A DNA stretch of 64,000 nucleotides from positions 29,066 through 93,065 of the forward strand of contig CACYHX010000004.1 in NCBI GenBank assembly GCA_902774365.1, read 5' to 3'. The translations under genes were made by a program, and so were the position numbers. Under the pieces are notes generated by a model that was given only the letters and a program-made list of their open reading frames with translations, ran no database searches and was not told the origin of the DNA. Origin of the DNA: an uncultured Bacteroidia bacterium (GTDB lineage: Bacteria > Bacteroidota > Bacteroidia > Bacteroidales > F082). Numbering within the stretch: position 1 is the stretch's first letter; the number at the start of each line of letters is the position of its first letter. Of this stretch, positions 1 to 7,318 are shown piece after piece.

Positions 1-6
1 TACCCA

Positions 7-885
7 ATGAAATTACCAAAACGCCTGATAACGCAAACGCCTGAGTGCCTGACCGAACCCATCGGACAGGTGCTCAATGTCATTATCTCGACGTTGTTCG
101 CGTTGGTGTTTCTGACAGCTTACGTCCCGTTCTCTGAAACGGCATGGTTCCAAGTGGGAAGAGGACACTATTTCTTCATCACCGCCGCTTTTGTAGGCGC
201 TGGCACCATGTTCTTGGTACTCAGCAGATTGTTGATGAACTGGGTCATCCGAAAGAGCCGGCATTTCCCCTTTTGGCTCTATCTCCTGTGGCTTTTCCTC
301 GAAATCATGATCATCGCGGTGTGCCATACCCTCATCTCCTATTTTGAGATTAAGACCACAGACCATAGTTTCGGCTATCTCTATGCCAAAAGCGTTCTCA
401 TCACCTTCATCGCATTGGGAGTCCCCTATACCGTCACCATTTTATCCATCTTGCTGAAAGACACACGGCAACGCCTTATGCTCACCAAGAGCGACACGGT
501 GGAATCGGACAATGAAGTGATGCCCGAGCACACCGAGATCATCAACCTGATGGACAACAACGGCAACTTGAAGCTGTCCGTCAAGCTCGACAACCTCTAC
601 TACATCAAGGCGGAGGACAATTATATCAATGTCTTCTATCAACGCAGCGGTGCTATTGCGAGCTACATGTTGCGTTGCAAGATGCAGACCATCGCCGACA
701 ACTGCGTGGATTCCAGCAGTTTGATGCGCTGCCACCGCTCCTATATCGTCAATATAAAAAAGGTGAGCGTGCTCCACAATGAGGCCGACGGCTTCGTCAT
801 CGACTTTGAGCGCGAAGGATTGGATTCCATCCCTGTTTCGAAGACCTACTCGGCGAAGGTTTTGGAGGCATTTAATAAAAAATAA
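7..885 (+). CDS. Membrane-bound LytTR-family transcription regulator
   Basis: The protein has 292 residues. About four hydrophobic segments (roughly residues 22-40, 55-75, 90-112, 130-150) precede a C-terminal LytTR DNA-binding domain (about 176-292). Typical LytTR stretches are visible: LYYIKAEDNYINVFY near 197-211 and MRCHRSYIVN near 240-249. LytTR domains bind direct-repeat promoter sites, and membrane-anchored versions without a receiver domain are common in Bacteroidota; the signal sensed here is unknown. Only six bases precede the ATG, so promoter and any upstream partner lie outside the window. The next gene starts nine bases downstream and is far AT-richer, so co-transcription is possible but common ancestry is doubtful. 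Confidence 0.85.
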   Translation: MKLPKRLITQTPECLTEPIGQVLNVIISTLFALVFLTAYVPFSETAWFQVGRGHYFFITAAFVGAGTMFLVLSRLLMNWVIRKSRHFPFWLYLLWLFLEIMIIAVCHTLISYFEIKTTDHSFGYLYAKSVLITFIALGVPYTVTILSILLKDTRQRLMLTKSDTVESDNEVMPEHTEIINLMDNNGNLKLSVKLDNLYYIKAEDNYINVFYQRSGAIASYMLRCKMQTIADNCVDSSSLMRCHRSYIVNIKKVSVLHNEADGFVIDFEREGLDSIPVSKTYSAKVLEAFNKK

Positions 886-894
886 ATTCGAATT

Positions 895-2307
895 ATGGAA
901 ATAGATAAAAGTCTATTGCTAGAAGACATTCTCATAAAAATGAAGGATGAATGTACATCTTTCAATACAGCAATTAAGCGCATTGAAGAAGTTGTTGAAG
1001 ATAAATACAAGAAACAATATGTTGATTTGATTAAGAATATCGATTTGTATATTCTATTAATCGATTTACATATTCAAGGAAACAAGGGCACTGTAAGGAA
1101 TGTGTGTTTTTTTGACATACTCAACTCTTTCTTTACTAATGAAGTAAAACTGCACAAGGAAAAGCAGATAGAGTTTTTCTATCAGGATGGAATAGACGGA
1201 ATCGAACGTCCATTAGATGATGAAGAAGAAATACGAAAGGCATTAACCATACACGATTGTCTCCCAATAATGAGTGTTGTACCAACACAATTAGCAGATA
1301 ATGCAATTAAATATATGCCTAGAACAAGCAGCTTGATTGTGAAAGTTATCCAAACAAATCGAAGGAAAACTATTGAGTTTGCTAATTATGGTCCCGCTTT
1401 GTATCAAGATGAGATTTTCGAAAAAATACAAAATCCTGGTTGTAGAGGAGAATATGCTCAACATAACCACATTGGTATGGGTATGGGATTATATGAAGTT
1501 AAAGAAATCATTAATAAGCATTCTTGGCTTAATCCAAATTTTTCTATTATTTCAAACTATGACCAAAATGATAATAACACATATACCATAATTGAAGGGG
1601 TACCATATGCATTATTTACTGTAAGAATTCAATTTGCGAATTCTACAAACAATGCTTTAATAACAGCAGATGATAATATCCACGAATCTAATCTTACGAT
1701 AGTTTTACATGATATTACTCAAATCAAAAACAAGTTATACAGTCAAATTTTAGAAATAAGGAACAACATTCACTATTATTCTTGGCGAAACGACTGCAAT
1801 AAACTACAGTGCTTTTTAGATCAAGTGACCGAATTGTTATCTATAGTGGATTTGGCTATATCTGAAGACGATTCTGATATAAAACAAATCATAGGTGATC
1901 CTTGCGAGATTAATTTACAACAAATAATCACAATAAAAATGAATAATTTTGCTCGGTTTTTCTATTCGAATAAAAATTTGCGATTATCATATTCTGGCAA
2001 TCATAATAGACCCGTAAGTTTATCAGCGGGCGCATATATTCTTTTATCTGGCATGATTAACACACTAATGATGTCATGTCCAGATAATACGACAATAGAA
2101 GTTGATTATTATCAATCTAGATGGGGTAAGAGTTTCGTTTCATTTAAATCAGAGGACATTGATTTTGAAAATTTGTTTGATAAAAAAATCGCAGAGAAAA
2201 ACAATAACTCTTTATTATGGAATAAATTAAACCTATATGATGTCATTGCTGACAATTGTAATATAATAATTAAACCTGATAAACAACAACTTGACATTAT
2301 CGCCTAA
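895..2307 (+). CDS. HATPase-like (GHKL) signalling protein without recognisable phosphoacceptor domain
   Basis: The 470-residue protein has no signal peptide or membrane segment. Residues 132-141 (QLADNAIKYM) match a histidine-kinase N-box, and 194-202 (GMGMGLYEV) match a G2 box. The G1 position reads NYGPAL instead of DxGxG, and a partial F-box (IFEK) lies near 174. No H-box is obvious in the helical N-terminus, and the last 220 residues resemble nothing I know. It is probably an ATP-binding, kinase-like partner of the next gene, which starts two bases after its stop and encodes a receiver-like domain. The base composition is much more AT-rich than that of the flanking genes, suggesting recent acquisition. 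Kinase activity is inference. Confidence 0.6.
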   Translation: MEIDKSLLLEDILIKMKDECTSFNTAIKRIEEVVEDKYKKQYVDLIKNIDLYILLIDLHIQGNKGTVRNVCFFDILNSFFTNEVKLHKEKQIEFFYQDGIDGIERPLDDEEEIRKALTIHDCLPIMSVVPTQLADNAIKYMPRTSSLIVKVIQTNRRKTIEFANYGPALYQDEIFEKIQNPGCRGEYAQHNHIGMGMGLYEVKEIINKHSWLNPNFSIISNYDQNDNNTYTIIEGVPYALFTVRIQFANSTNNALITADDNIHESNLTIVLHDITQIKNKLYSQILEIRNNIHYYSWRNDCNKLQCFLDQVTELLSIVDLAISEDDSDIKQIIGDPCEINLQQIITIKMNNFARFFYSNKNLRLSYSGNHNRPVSLSAGAYILLSGMINTLMMSCPDNTTIEVDYYQSRWGKSFVSFKSEDIDFENLFDKKIAEKNNNSLLWNKLNLYDVIADNCNIIIKPDKQQLDIIA

Positions 2308-2309
2308 CT

Positions 2310-2945
2310 ATGAAAAAAACAATTTTTCTGTCAAACACTGGGAGTATTTCCTCAATAATTCAACTATTATTTATAATTTCACCATCCACACTTTTGTGTT
2401 TTACAAAATCAAGAGACTGGTTGGTTTTTTTTATCCAAAAAAACCCTAGAATTACTATTTGGATAATCGTATTATTATTATGTCTCAGTATTTATCTCTT
2501 AATCAGATTAATACTTTTTAAACACAATACAAAAAAAAGCACAATCCCCTATGGAATCAACGACACCCCAAACTCACCATACATACTTATTGTTGATAAC
2601 GATCAAAATATACTTGATGCTTTCGAAGAGAAAAACTTTAAAGCACTTTATCCTAATACCTCATTATCATTATCCCTGCCAAATGTCAACATGACTCGTG
2701 GTTTTGATATAGTTATTTCTGATATTGTAGGTGCAGGTTATAATCAAACAAATGCTCTCAATCTACTTATTTCAGTAAAAGAGAACTATCCCTCCAAGAT
2801 GGTATGTGCCATGTCTTCTCATACTGGTTACCAAACAAAAACAAAAGGTTTAGATAAGTTTTTTTTCAAGGATAAGAAAAGCGACTATGTTGACCTAATA
2901 GCGCAAGAAATTAAACAATATTGGAATGGCAAGAATCTTCATTAG
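2310..2945 (+). CDS. Membrane-anchored response-regulator receiver-like protein
   Basis: The 211-residue protein has two hydrophobic segments (about 15-32 and 48-70) followed by a cytoplasmic domain with receiver features: an acidic pair in VDND (D96, D98), a putative phosphoacceptor D138 in VISDIV, Ser-Ser at 169-170 and K187 in FFFKD. No DNA-binding output domain follows; the protein ends shortly after the receiver. Two bases separate it from the preceding HATPase-like gene, so they are probably one transcript. A receiver tethered to the membrane with no output domain is unusual. It may act as a phosphate sink or by protein contact, which is inference. Composition is AT-rich like its partner. 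Confidence 0.6.
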   Translation: MKKTIFLSNTGSISSIIQLLFIISPSTLLCFTKSRDWLVFFIQKNPRITIWIIVLLLCLSIYLLIRLILFKHNTKKSTIPYGINDTPNSPYILIVDNDQNILDAFEEKNFKALYPNTSLSLSLPNVNMTRGFDIVISDIVGAGYNQTNALNLLISVKENYPSKMVCAMSSHTGYQTKTKGLDKFFFKDKKSDYVDLIAQEIKQYWNGKNLH

Positions 2946-3013
2946 TTTAAATGAGTGAATGAAAAGTATAATGTATTTGTTACACTTCTAAAACTGAAAA
3001 AACAAAGAACAAG

Positions 3014-3041
3014 AAAAGCCCCGCCCATCGGCGAGGCTTTT
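3014..3041. terminator. Bidirectional hairpin terminator between convergent genes
   Basis: AAAAGCC and GGCTTTT arms with inner GCC/GGC pairing around CATC form a hairpin bordered by A and T runs. It lies between the convergent receiver gene and fabG and could serve both strands. Confidence 0.7.
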
Positions 3042-3085
3042 CTTCTGCTATCGTTTTCAATAAAATTCAAAATTGCCTTCTTGAC

Positions 3086-3138
3086 GCAGCCATAGATCCC
3101 TTGCTCCGCACAAACCAGCGCAGGGATGACATGGCTGC
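3086..3138. repeat. Palindromic repeat, family 2 (single unit)
   Basis: Arms GCAGCC and GGCTGC enclose ATAGATCCCT...AGGGATGACAT. The inner boxes match the more divergent copies at 21.9, 41.9, 51.1 and 53.6 kb (ATAGATACACTC...GGTATGACAT), while the arms differ. It lies 40 bp beyond the fabG stop. It also resembles the widely dispersed AGAT..TC-GC-rich-GA..ATGACA palindromes seen in many bacteria. Confidence 0.6.
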
Positions 3139-3177
3139 TGCGATCTCGCGTCCCAAAGTCCTCAGTCCCACATCCGT

Positions 3178-3924
3178 TTAGCAATTCATGCCGCCACAGC
3201 AGTGGATGACCTGACCCGTGACATACGAGCTTAGGTCGGAAGCGAGGAAGAGCGCCACGTTGGCCACATCCTCGGGGGTGCCACCGCGACGCAACGGAAT
3301 CAAGCTTTCCCATTGTTTGCGGACGTCCTCAGGCAGAGCGTTGGTCATGGCGGTGATGATGAAGCCAGGAGCAATGGCGTTGTGGCGGATGTTGCGCACA
3401 CCCATCTCCTTGGCAGCGCTCTTCGTGAAGCCGATGATACCGGCCTTCGAGGCGCTGTAGTTGCATTGGTTGGCATTGCCAGACACGCCTACCACCGAGC
3501 TCATGTTGATGACGCTACCGCCATTCTGCTTCCACATGACGGGTTGCACCGCCTTGGTGAAGTTGAACACCGACTTGAGGTTGACGTTGATGACGGCATC
3601 CCACTGCTCCTCGGTCATGCGTTTCAGCGCAGTGTCCTTGGTGATACCCGCATTGTTGACGAGGATGTCGATGCGGCCGAAGTCCTTGACGATTTCTTCG
3701 ACGACCTGGTGCGTCTCCTCGAAGTTGGCGGCGTTGGAGGCGTAAGCCTTGACTTTCACGCCAAGGGCTGCCAGTTCCTTTTCCGTTTCCATGACGACAT
3801 CGTTAAGTGCGATATCGGTGAAGGCGATGTTGCAGCCTTCCTGGGCAAAACGCAGGGCGATGGCCTTGCCGATGCCACGACCGGCTCCCGTAATCAGAGC
3901 CACTTTATTTTCCAAGAGGTTCAT
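3178..3924 (-). CDS. fabG: 3-oxoacyl-[ACP] reductase FabG
   Basis: The 248-residue short-chain dehydrogenase reduces 3-ketoacyl-ACP with NADPH in fatty-acid elongation. It shows the TGAGRGIG cofactor motif near residues 13-20, the NNAG motif, the catalytic YSASK motif and a typical FabG tail ending GGMNC. The length is standard. It is the last gene of the minus-strand cassette fabH-fabF-fabZ-acpP-fabG. The 74-bp gap to acpP holds a short hairpin (CGAGTC/GACTCG, 3964-3980). The assignment is secure as a FabG-type reductase; whether this copy serves bulk lipid synthesis or a dedicated acyl product cannot be told from sequence. Confidence 0.92.
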   Translation of the reverse strand: MNLLENKVALITGAGRGIGKAIALRFAQEGCNIAFTDIALNDVVMETEKELAALGVKVKAYASNAANFEETHQVVEEIVKDFGRIDILVNNAGITKDTALKRMTEEQWDAVINVNLKSVFNFTKAVQPVMWKQNGGSVINMSSVVGVSGNANQCNYSASKAGIIGFTKSAAKEMGVRNIRHNAIAPGFIITAMTNALPEDVRKQWESLIPLRRGGTPEDVANVALFLASDLSSYVTGQVIHCCGGMNC

Positions 3925-3998
3925 ATTCAGTTTGTTTTAGTGTTTTAATTGGCTGCAGGACTTCGAGTCGCGCAGACTCGCAGTCTCGTAGCCCCTTT

Positions 3999-4238
3999 TT
4001 ATTTCTTTGTGTGTTTTTCTATCAGTGCATACAAATCACTGACGGTCTGAATTTTCTTTGTTTCGCTCTCTTCGAATTTCACGTTGAACTCTCGTTCAAG
4101 CATCAACGCCACTTCGACGACATCCAAAGAGTCGGCACCCAAATCGTTGTTAAGGCTTTTCTCGGGCGTGATGTCATTCTCGTCGAGATTGAGCTTCTGC
4201 GCTATCAGCGCCCGCGTTTTTTCTTGTTTGGTAGCCAT
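3999..4238 (-). CDS. acpP: Acyl carrier protein
   Basis: The 79-residue acidic protein carries the 4'-phosphopantetheine attachment motif DLGADSLDVVE, with Ser37 as the modified residue. It shuttles acyl chains between the fatty-acid synthase enzymes encoded on both sides. Size and motif are those of a stand-alone ACP. It is 12 bp downstream of the dehydratase gene on the same strand, so the two are probably co-transcribed. Confidence 0.93.
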   Translation of the reverse strand: MATKQEKTRALIAQKLNLDENDITPEKSLNNDLGADSLDVVEVALMLEREFNVKFEESETKKIQTVSDLYALIEKHTKK

Positions 4239-4250
4239 GGTGCAAAGATA

Positions 4251-4679
4251 TTACTTTTTTCTTGTGTCAGGAAGGAGGGCAAAAGAAAGTTCTCCCTTCA
4301 CGCACATTTTGCCGTCAACGCTGAGTACGGCGGAGCAGATGTAGATGTTGGCACGATGATAGGTCAACGTGGCTTCCACTTCGACGGTGTCGCCTGGCTT
4401 GACGCTGTTCTTGAAACGCACCTTGTCGATGCCTGTGTAGAAAGTCAGCTTGCCGATGAGGTCGTCCTTCATCAGCAAGGCGCACGACTGGGCCATGATT
4501 TCGCAAAGGATAACACCAGGCACAACAGGTTCGCCCGGGAAATGGCCTTGCAGGAAGAACTCCTCGCCCGTCACATGGTACTTGGAATGACACACATGGT
4601 TTTCGTCGAGGTTCATCTCATCAACCAAGAGCATAGGCTCGCGGTGTGGGAGATACTGTTTGATTTCGTCTCTGTTCAT
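4251..4679 (-). CDS. fabZ: 3-hydroxyacyl-[ACP] dehydratase, FabZ type
   Basis: The 142-residue hot-dog-fold protein has the FabZ catalytic signature GHFPGEPVVPGV with His46 and a downstream Glu60. It dehydrates 3-hydroxyacyl-ACP to trans-2-enoyl-ACP. Length matches FabZ. It lies between fabF and acpP on the minus strand. Bacteroidota often carry a separate FabZ fused to LpxC, so this free-standing copy may be the second dehydratase of the genome; that is inference from the family, not visible here. Confidence 0.88.
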   Translation of the reverse strand: MNRDEIKQYLPHREPMLLVDEMNLDENHVCHSKYHVTGEEFFLQGHFPGEPVVPGVILCEIMAQSCALLMKDDLIGKLTFYTGIDKVRFKNSVKPGDTVEVEATLTYHRANIYICSAVLSVDGKMCVKGELSFALLPDTRKK

Positions 4680-4765
4680 TGTATGTTGTTTAATTGTTGA
4701 TTGTTTAATCGTTGAATTGTTTTGTCACAAAACCTACAAAACCCTCAAAACCATTTCTCATGTTG

Positions 4766-4817
4766 GGAAAGCAAGCCAACCGGCTGCTTTCCGGCGACGC
4801 ACGGTTGTGCAGTCGCC
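4766..4817. repeat. Pair of adjacent hairpins between fabF and fabZ
   Basis: Two perfect-armed hairpins abut: GGAAAGC/GCTTTCC (4766-4792, with inner GCC/GGC) and GGCGAC/GTCGCC (4793-4817, with inner GCAC/GTGC). They lie in a 183-bp gap inside the fab cassette. They could be a REP-like pair or an mRNA processing or attenuation structure. Confidence 0.5.
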
Positions 4818-4862
4818 ACACGCTTTTCTTTGATGTTTTGCATTGTTTTGTATGTTTTGTGA

Positions 4863-6095
4863 TTAGATTTTACGGATAGCTAGACAAGCATTGTGTCCGC
4901 CGAAACCCAACGAGTTGGAGATGGCGAGGTCCAAATTCACCTTGACGGGCGTGTTGGGTGTGTAGTTGAGGTCACATTCCGGGTCAGGCTCGTCCAAGTT
5001 GATGGTCGGAGGGACGATGCCGTTGTTCAATGCCATCACGCTGATGACGAGCTCGATGGCACCAGCGGCGCCGAGGGCGTGACCCATCTCCGACTTGGTG
5101 GAGCTGATGTGGGCCTTGTAAGCCTCGTCACCCATGGCAATCTTGATGGCGCGGGTCTCGCCGCTGTCGTTCATCGGGGTACCCGTGCCGTGGGCGTTGA
5201 TATAGATGCTCTCCCCTGCCTTGAACTGGGCCTCTTCGAGAGCCTGCTTGATGGCCAGACTCTGCGTGGTGCCATCGGGACGCGGGGCGGTGCTGTGGTA
5301 AGCGTCGCACGAGTTGCCGTAACCGCAAAGCTCGGCATATATCGTTGCGCCACGCTTTTTGGCGTGTTCATACTCTTCGAGGAGGACGATGCCCGAGCCT
5401 TCGGCGATGACGAAGCCTGCGCGGTTCTTGTTGAACGGCAAAGAGGCATGTTTCGGGTCTTCAGCCTTGGTAAGGGCCTTGCAGTTGGCGAAGCCACCGA
5501 TGGACACGGGGTTGATACCTGCCTCTGAGCCACCCGTGATAATGGCGTCGGCATAGCCGTGCTTGATGGCACGATAGGCCTCGCCGATGCTGTGGGTACC
5601 CGTGGCGCAGGCCGTCACGATGGGCACGCAGGGACCTTGGGCGTTGTAGCGGATGGCCACGCTACCCGAAGCCTGGTTGCCAATCATGGTGGGGATCATC
5701 ATGGGCGAGATCCAACGCGCACCTTCTTCATAATAGGTCTTGACACCTTTCATGATGGTGTCGAAGCCGCCGATGCCGGAGCCTACATACACGCCCAGGC
5801 GTTCAGGACTCATCTGCAGGTCTTCGTTATCCTTCATGGCTTGATAGGCGGCAGCCAAAGTATATACGGCAAAACGGTCGTTGCGTTTGACAAAAGCTTT
5901 CTCGACGCCACAAGCCTCGGGGTCAAAATCCTTCAGCTCGGCAGCGATTTTCACGGGGAGGTCGCTGGCATCAAACGACTTGATGAAGTCGATGCCGCAA
6001 TAGCCCTTCATCAGGTTATCCCAAATGGTCGGCAGGTCGTTGCCAATCGGTGAGACGGCACCCATGCCAGTGATTACTACTCTTCTATTATTCAT
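4863..6095 (-). CDS. fabF: 3-oxoacyl-[ACP] synthase II (FabF)
   Basis: The 410-residue condensing enzyme elongates acyl-ACP with malonyl-ACP. The Cys-His-His triad is visible: Cys163 in VTACATGTHS, His302 in NAHGTGTP and His339 in KSEMGHALGAAG. Full family length. It sits 22 bp downstream of fabH, so both are probably on one mRNA, and 183 bp upstream of fabZ across a double hairpin that may set differential expression. Confidence 0.93.
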   Translation of the reverse strand: MNNRRVVITGMGAVSPIGNDLPTIWDNLMKGYCGIDFIKSFDASDLPVKIAAELKDFDPEACGVEKAFVKRNDRFAVYTLAAAYQAMKDNEDLQMSPERLGVYVGSGIGGFDTIMKGVKTYYEEGARWISPMMIPTMIGNQASGSVAIRYNAQGPCVPIVTACATGTHSIGEAYRAIKHGYADAIITGGSEAGINPVSIGGFANCKALTKAEDPKHASLPFNKNRAGFVIAEGSGIVLLEEYEHAKKRGATIYAELCGYGNSCDAYHSTAPRPDGTTQSLAIKQALEEAQFKAGESIYINAHGTGTPMNDSGETRAIKIAMGDEAYKAHISSTKSEMGHALGAAGAIELVISVMALNNGIVPPTINLDEPDPECDLNYTPNTPVKVNLDLAISNSLGFGGHNACLAIRKI

Positions 6096-6117
6096 ATTGT
6101 ATTTGTTCTTTTATTCA

Positions 6118-7071
6118 TTAAAATTCCCAGTCCCAAAGGCAAGCGGCAGACACAAATCCGGCGCCAAAGGCACTCATGATGATCTTGTCGCCCTGCTTTA
6201 TCTTGTTGTCTCTCAACATCTCATCAAGCATAATCGGGATGCTGGCCGATGAGGTGTTGCCGTATTTCTCGATGACAGTCGGGTACTTCTCCTCGGGTCC
6301 ACCGACGATATGGCGGATGCCTTCGATGATGCGCTTGTTGGCCTGATGGAGCATAAACCATGTGATATCTTCGTGGGTCAGGTGGTTGTTCTCCAAAACA
6401 CTCTGGATGTCTTTGGCCGATTCGGTGACAGCGGTCTTAAACAACTCCTTGCCTTTCATCACCAAGGGCTGGCCTTTGACATAGTGTTGCTCAAAAGGCG
6501 TAGTCTCCATGCCACGCTCATAATACAACACGTCGCGGTCGCTGATCATGGTGAGCTTCACGTCTTTGAAGGCATTGCCTTCGGTAAGCACCACGGCACC
6601 GGCGCCGTCGCCAAACAGCACGCTGCAGTCGCGTTCATGCCAGTTGCAGTATTTGGTAGGCTCTTCGGCGCACAAAATCAAAATGTTCTTCGCATGGCCG
6701 GCTTTCATCATGCCGTCGGCGAGCATCAGCGCATTGACGAAACCCGCACAAGCCACGTTGATGTCGAGACCGGCGCAGCTGAGGCCGATACGTTTCTGCA
6801 CGATGCAACTCAGTCCCGGGGTGATGTGACGGTTGGCAACATTCGAGACCAAGAGGAAATCAATCTGGTCGGGACGCAGCCCTGCAGCCTTGATGGCTTT
6901 GGTGGCGGCGGCGACGGCCAAGTCATACAAATCTTCAGAAGATAATAGGTGTCGTTCCTGGATGCCCGTTCTGGTCGTAATCCAATTGTCGTTGGTGTCC
7001 AAAAAGGTCGCCAAGTCATCGTTGGTGACGGTGAGGGACGGCAACGCACTTCCAGTTCCAATAATTTTCAT
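6118..7071 (-). CDS. fabH: 3-oxoacyl-[ACP] synthase III (FabH)
   Basis: A product of 317 residues starts MKIIGTGSALP. An in-frame extension reaches about 160 codons upstream, but it is low-complexity, covers the promoter and overlaps the divergent gene, so it is rejected. FabH starts chain synthesis by condensing acetyl-CoA (or another acyl-CoA) with malonyl-ACP. The triad is Cys108 in NVACAGF, His242 in MLHQANKRI and Asn272 in YGNTSSAS. It is the first gene of the fab cassette. A -7-like TAATTTTG lies on the minus strand at 7123-7130, giving a leader of about 45 nt. Confidence 0.92.
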   Translation of the reverse strand: MKIIGTGSALPSLTVTNDDLATFLDTNDNWITTRTGIQERHLLSSEDLYDLAVAAATKAIKAAGLRPDQIDFLLVSNVANRHITPGLSCIVQKRIGLSCAGLDINVACAGFVNALMLADGMMKAGHAKNILILCAEEPTKYCNWHERDCSVLFGDGAGAVVLTEGNAFKDVKLTMISDRDVLYYERGMETTPFEQHYVKGQPLVMKGKELFKTAVTESAKDIQSVLENNHLTHEDITWFMLHQANKRIIEGIRHIVGGPEEKYPTVIEKYGNTSSASIPIMLDEMLRDNKIKQGDKIIMSAFGAGFVSAACLWDWEF

Positions 7072-7122
7072 TTTGTTTTCGATTAAAATAAGAACTCGTT
7101 TTCGGTTTCGATTAAAACGGTG

Positions 7123-7130
7123 CAAAATTA
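7123..7130 (-). promoter_or_regulatory. Putative -7 element for fabH operon
   Basis: The minus strand reads TAATTTTG, matching the Bacteroidota TAnnTTTG consensus, about 50 bp before the fabH ATG. No good -33 TTTG was found at standard spacing, so this is tentative. Confidence 0.4.
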
Positions 7131-7175
7131 CCGCTTCGACCCATGCCACGGGGAAAATGTGTCCAAAACGGGACT

Positions 7176-7234
7176 TTTGTGGCGAAAATCGGCTATTTGT
7201 GGCGAAAATCGGGCTTTTTTGTGGCGAAAAATCG
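7176..7234. repeat. Three direct repeats TTTGTGGCGAAAATCG in a divergent promoter region
   Basis: Copies start at 7176, 7196 and 7218 (the last has one extra A), with start-to-start spacing of 20 and 22 bp. They lie between the fabH promoter and that of the divergent T9SS gene. Spacing near two helical turns would suit a regulator, but they may be one instance of a dispersed repeat. Confidence 0.7.
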
Positions 7235-7246
7235 AGAACGGGGCAA

Positions 7247-7274
7247 TTTGTTTTGGCATTTTTGTCTAATTTTG
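7247..7274 (+). promoter_or_regulatory. Putative promoter of the T9SS cargo gene
   Basis: TTTG (7247-7250) and TAATTTTG (7267-7274) are separated by 16 bp, slightly short of the usual spacing. They lie about 45 bp before the ATG at 7319. Confidence 0.45.
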
Positions 7275-7318
7275 GGGGCGATAATAATCCGTTTTTGGAA
7301 CACAATACCTCATGTCGT

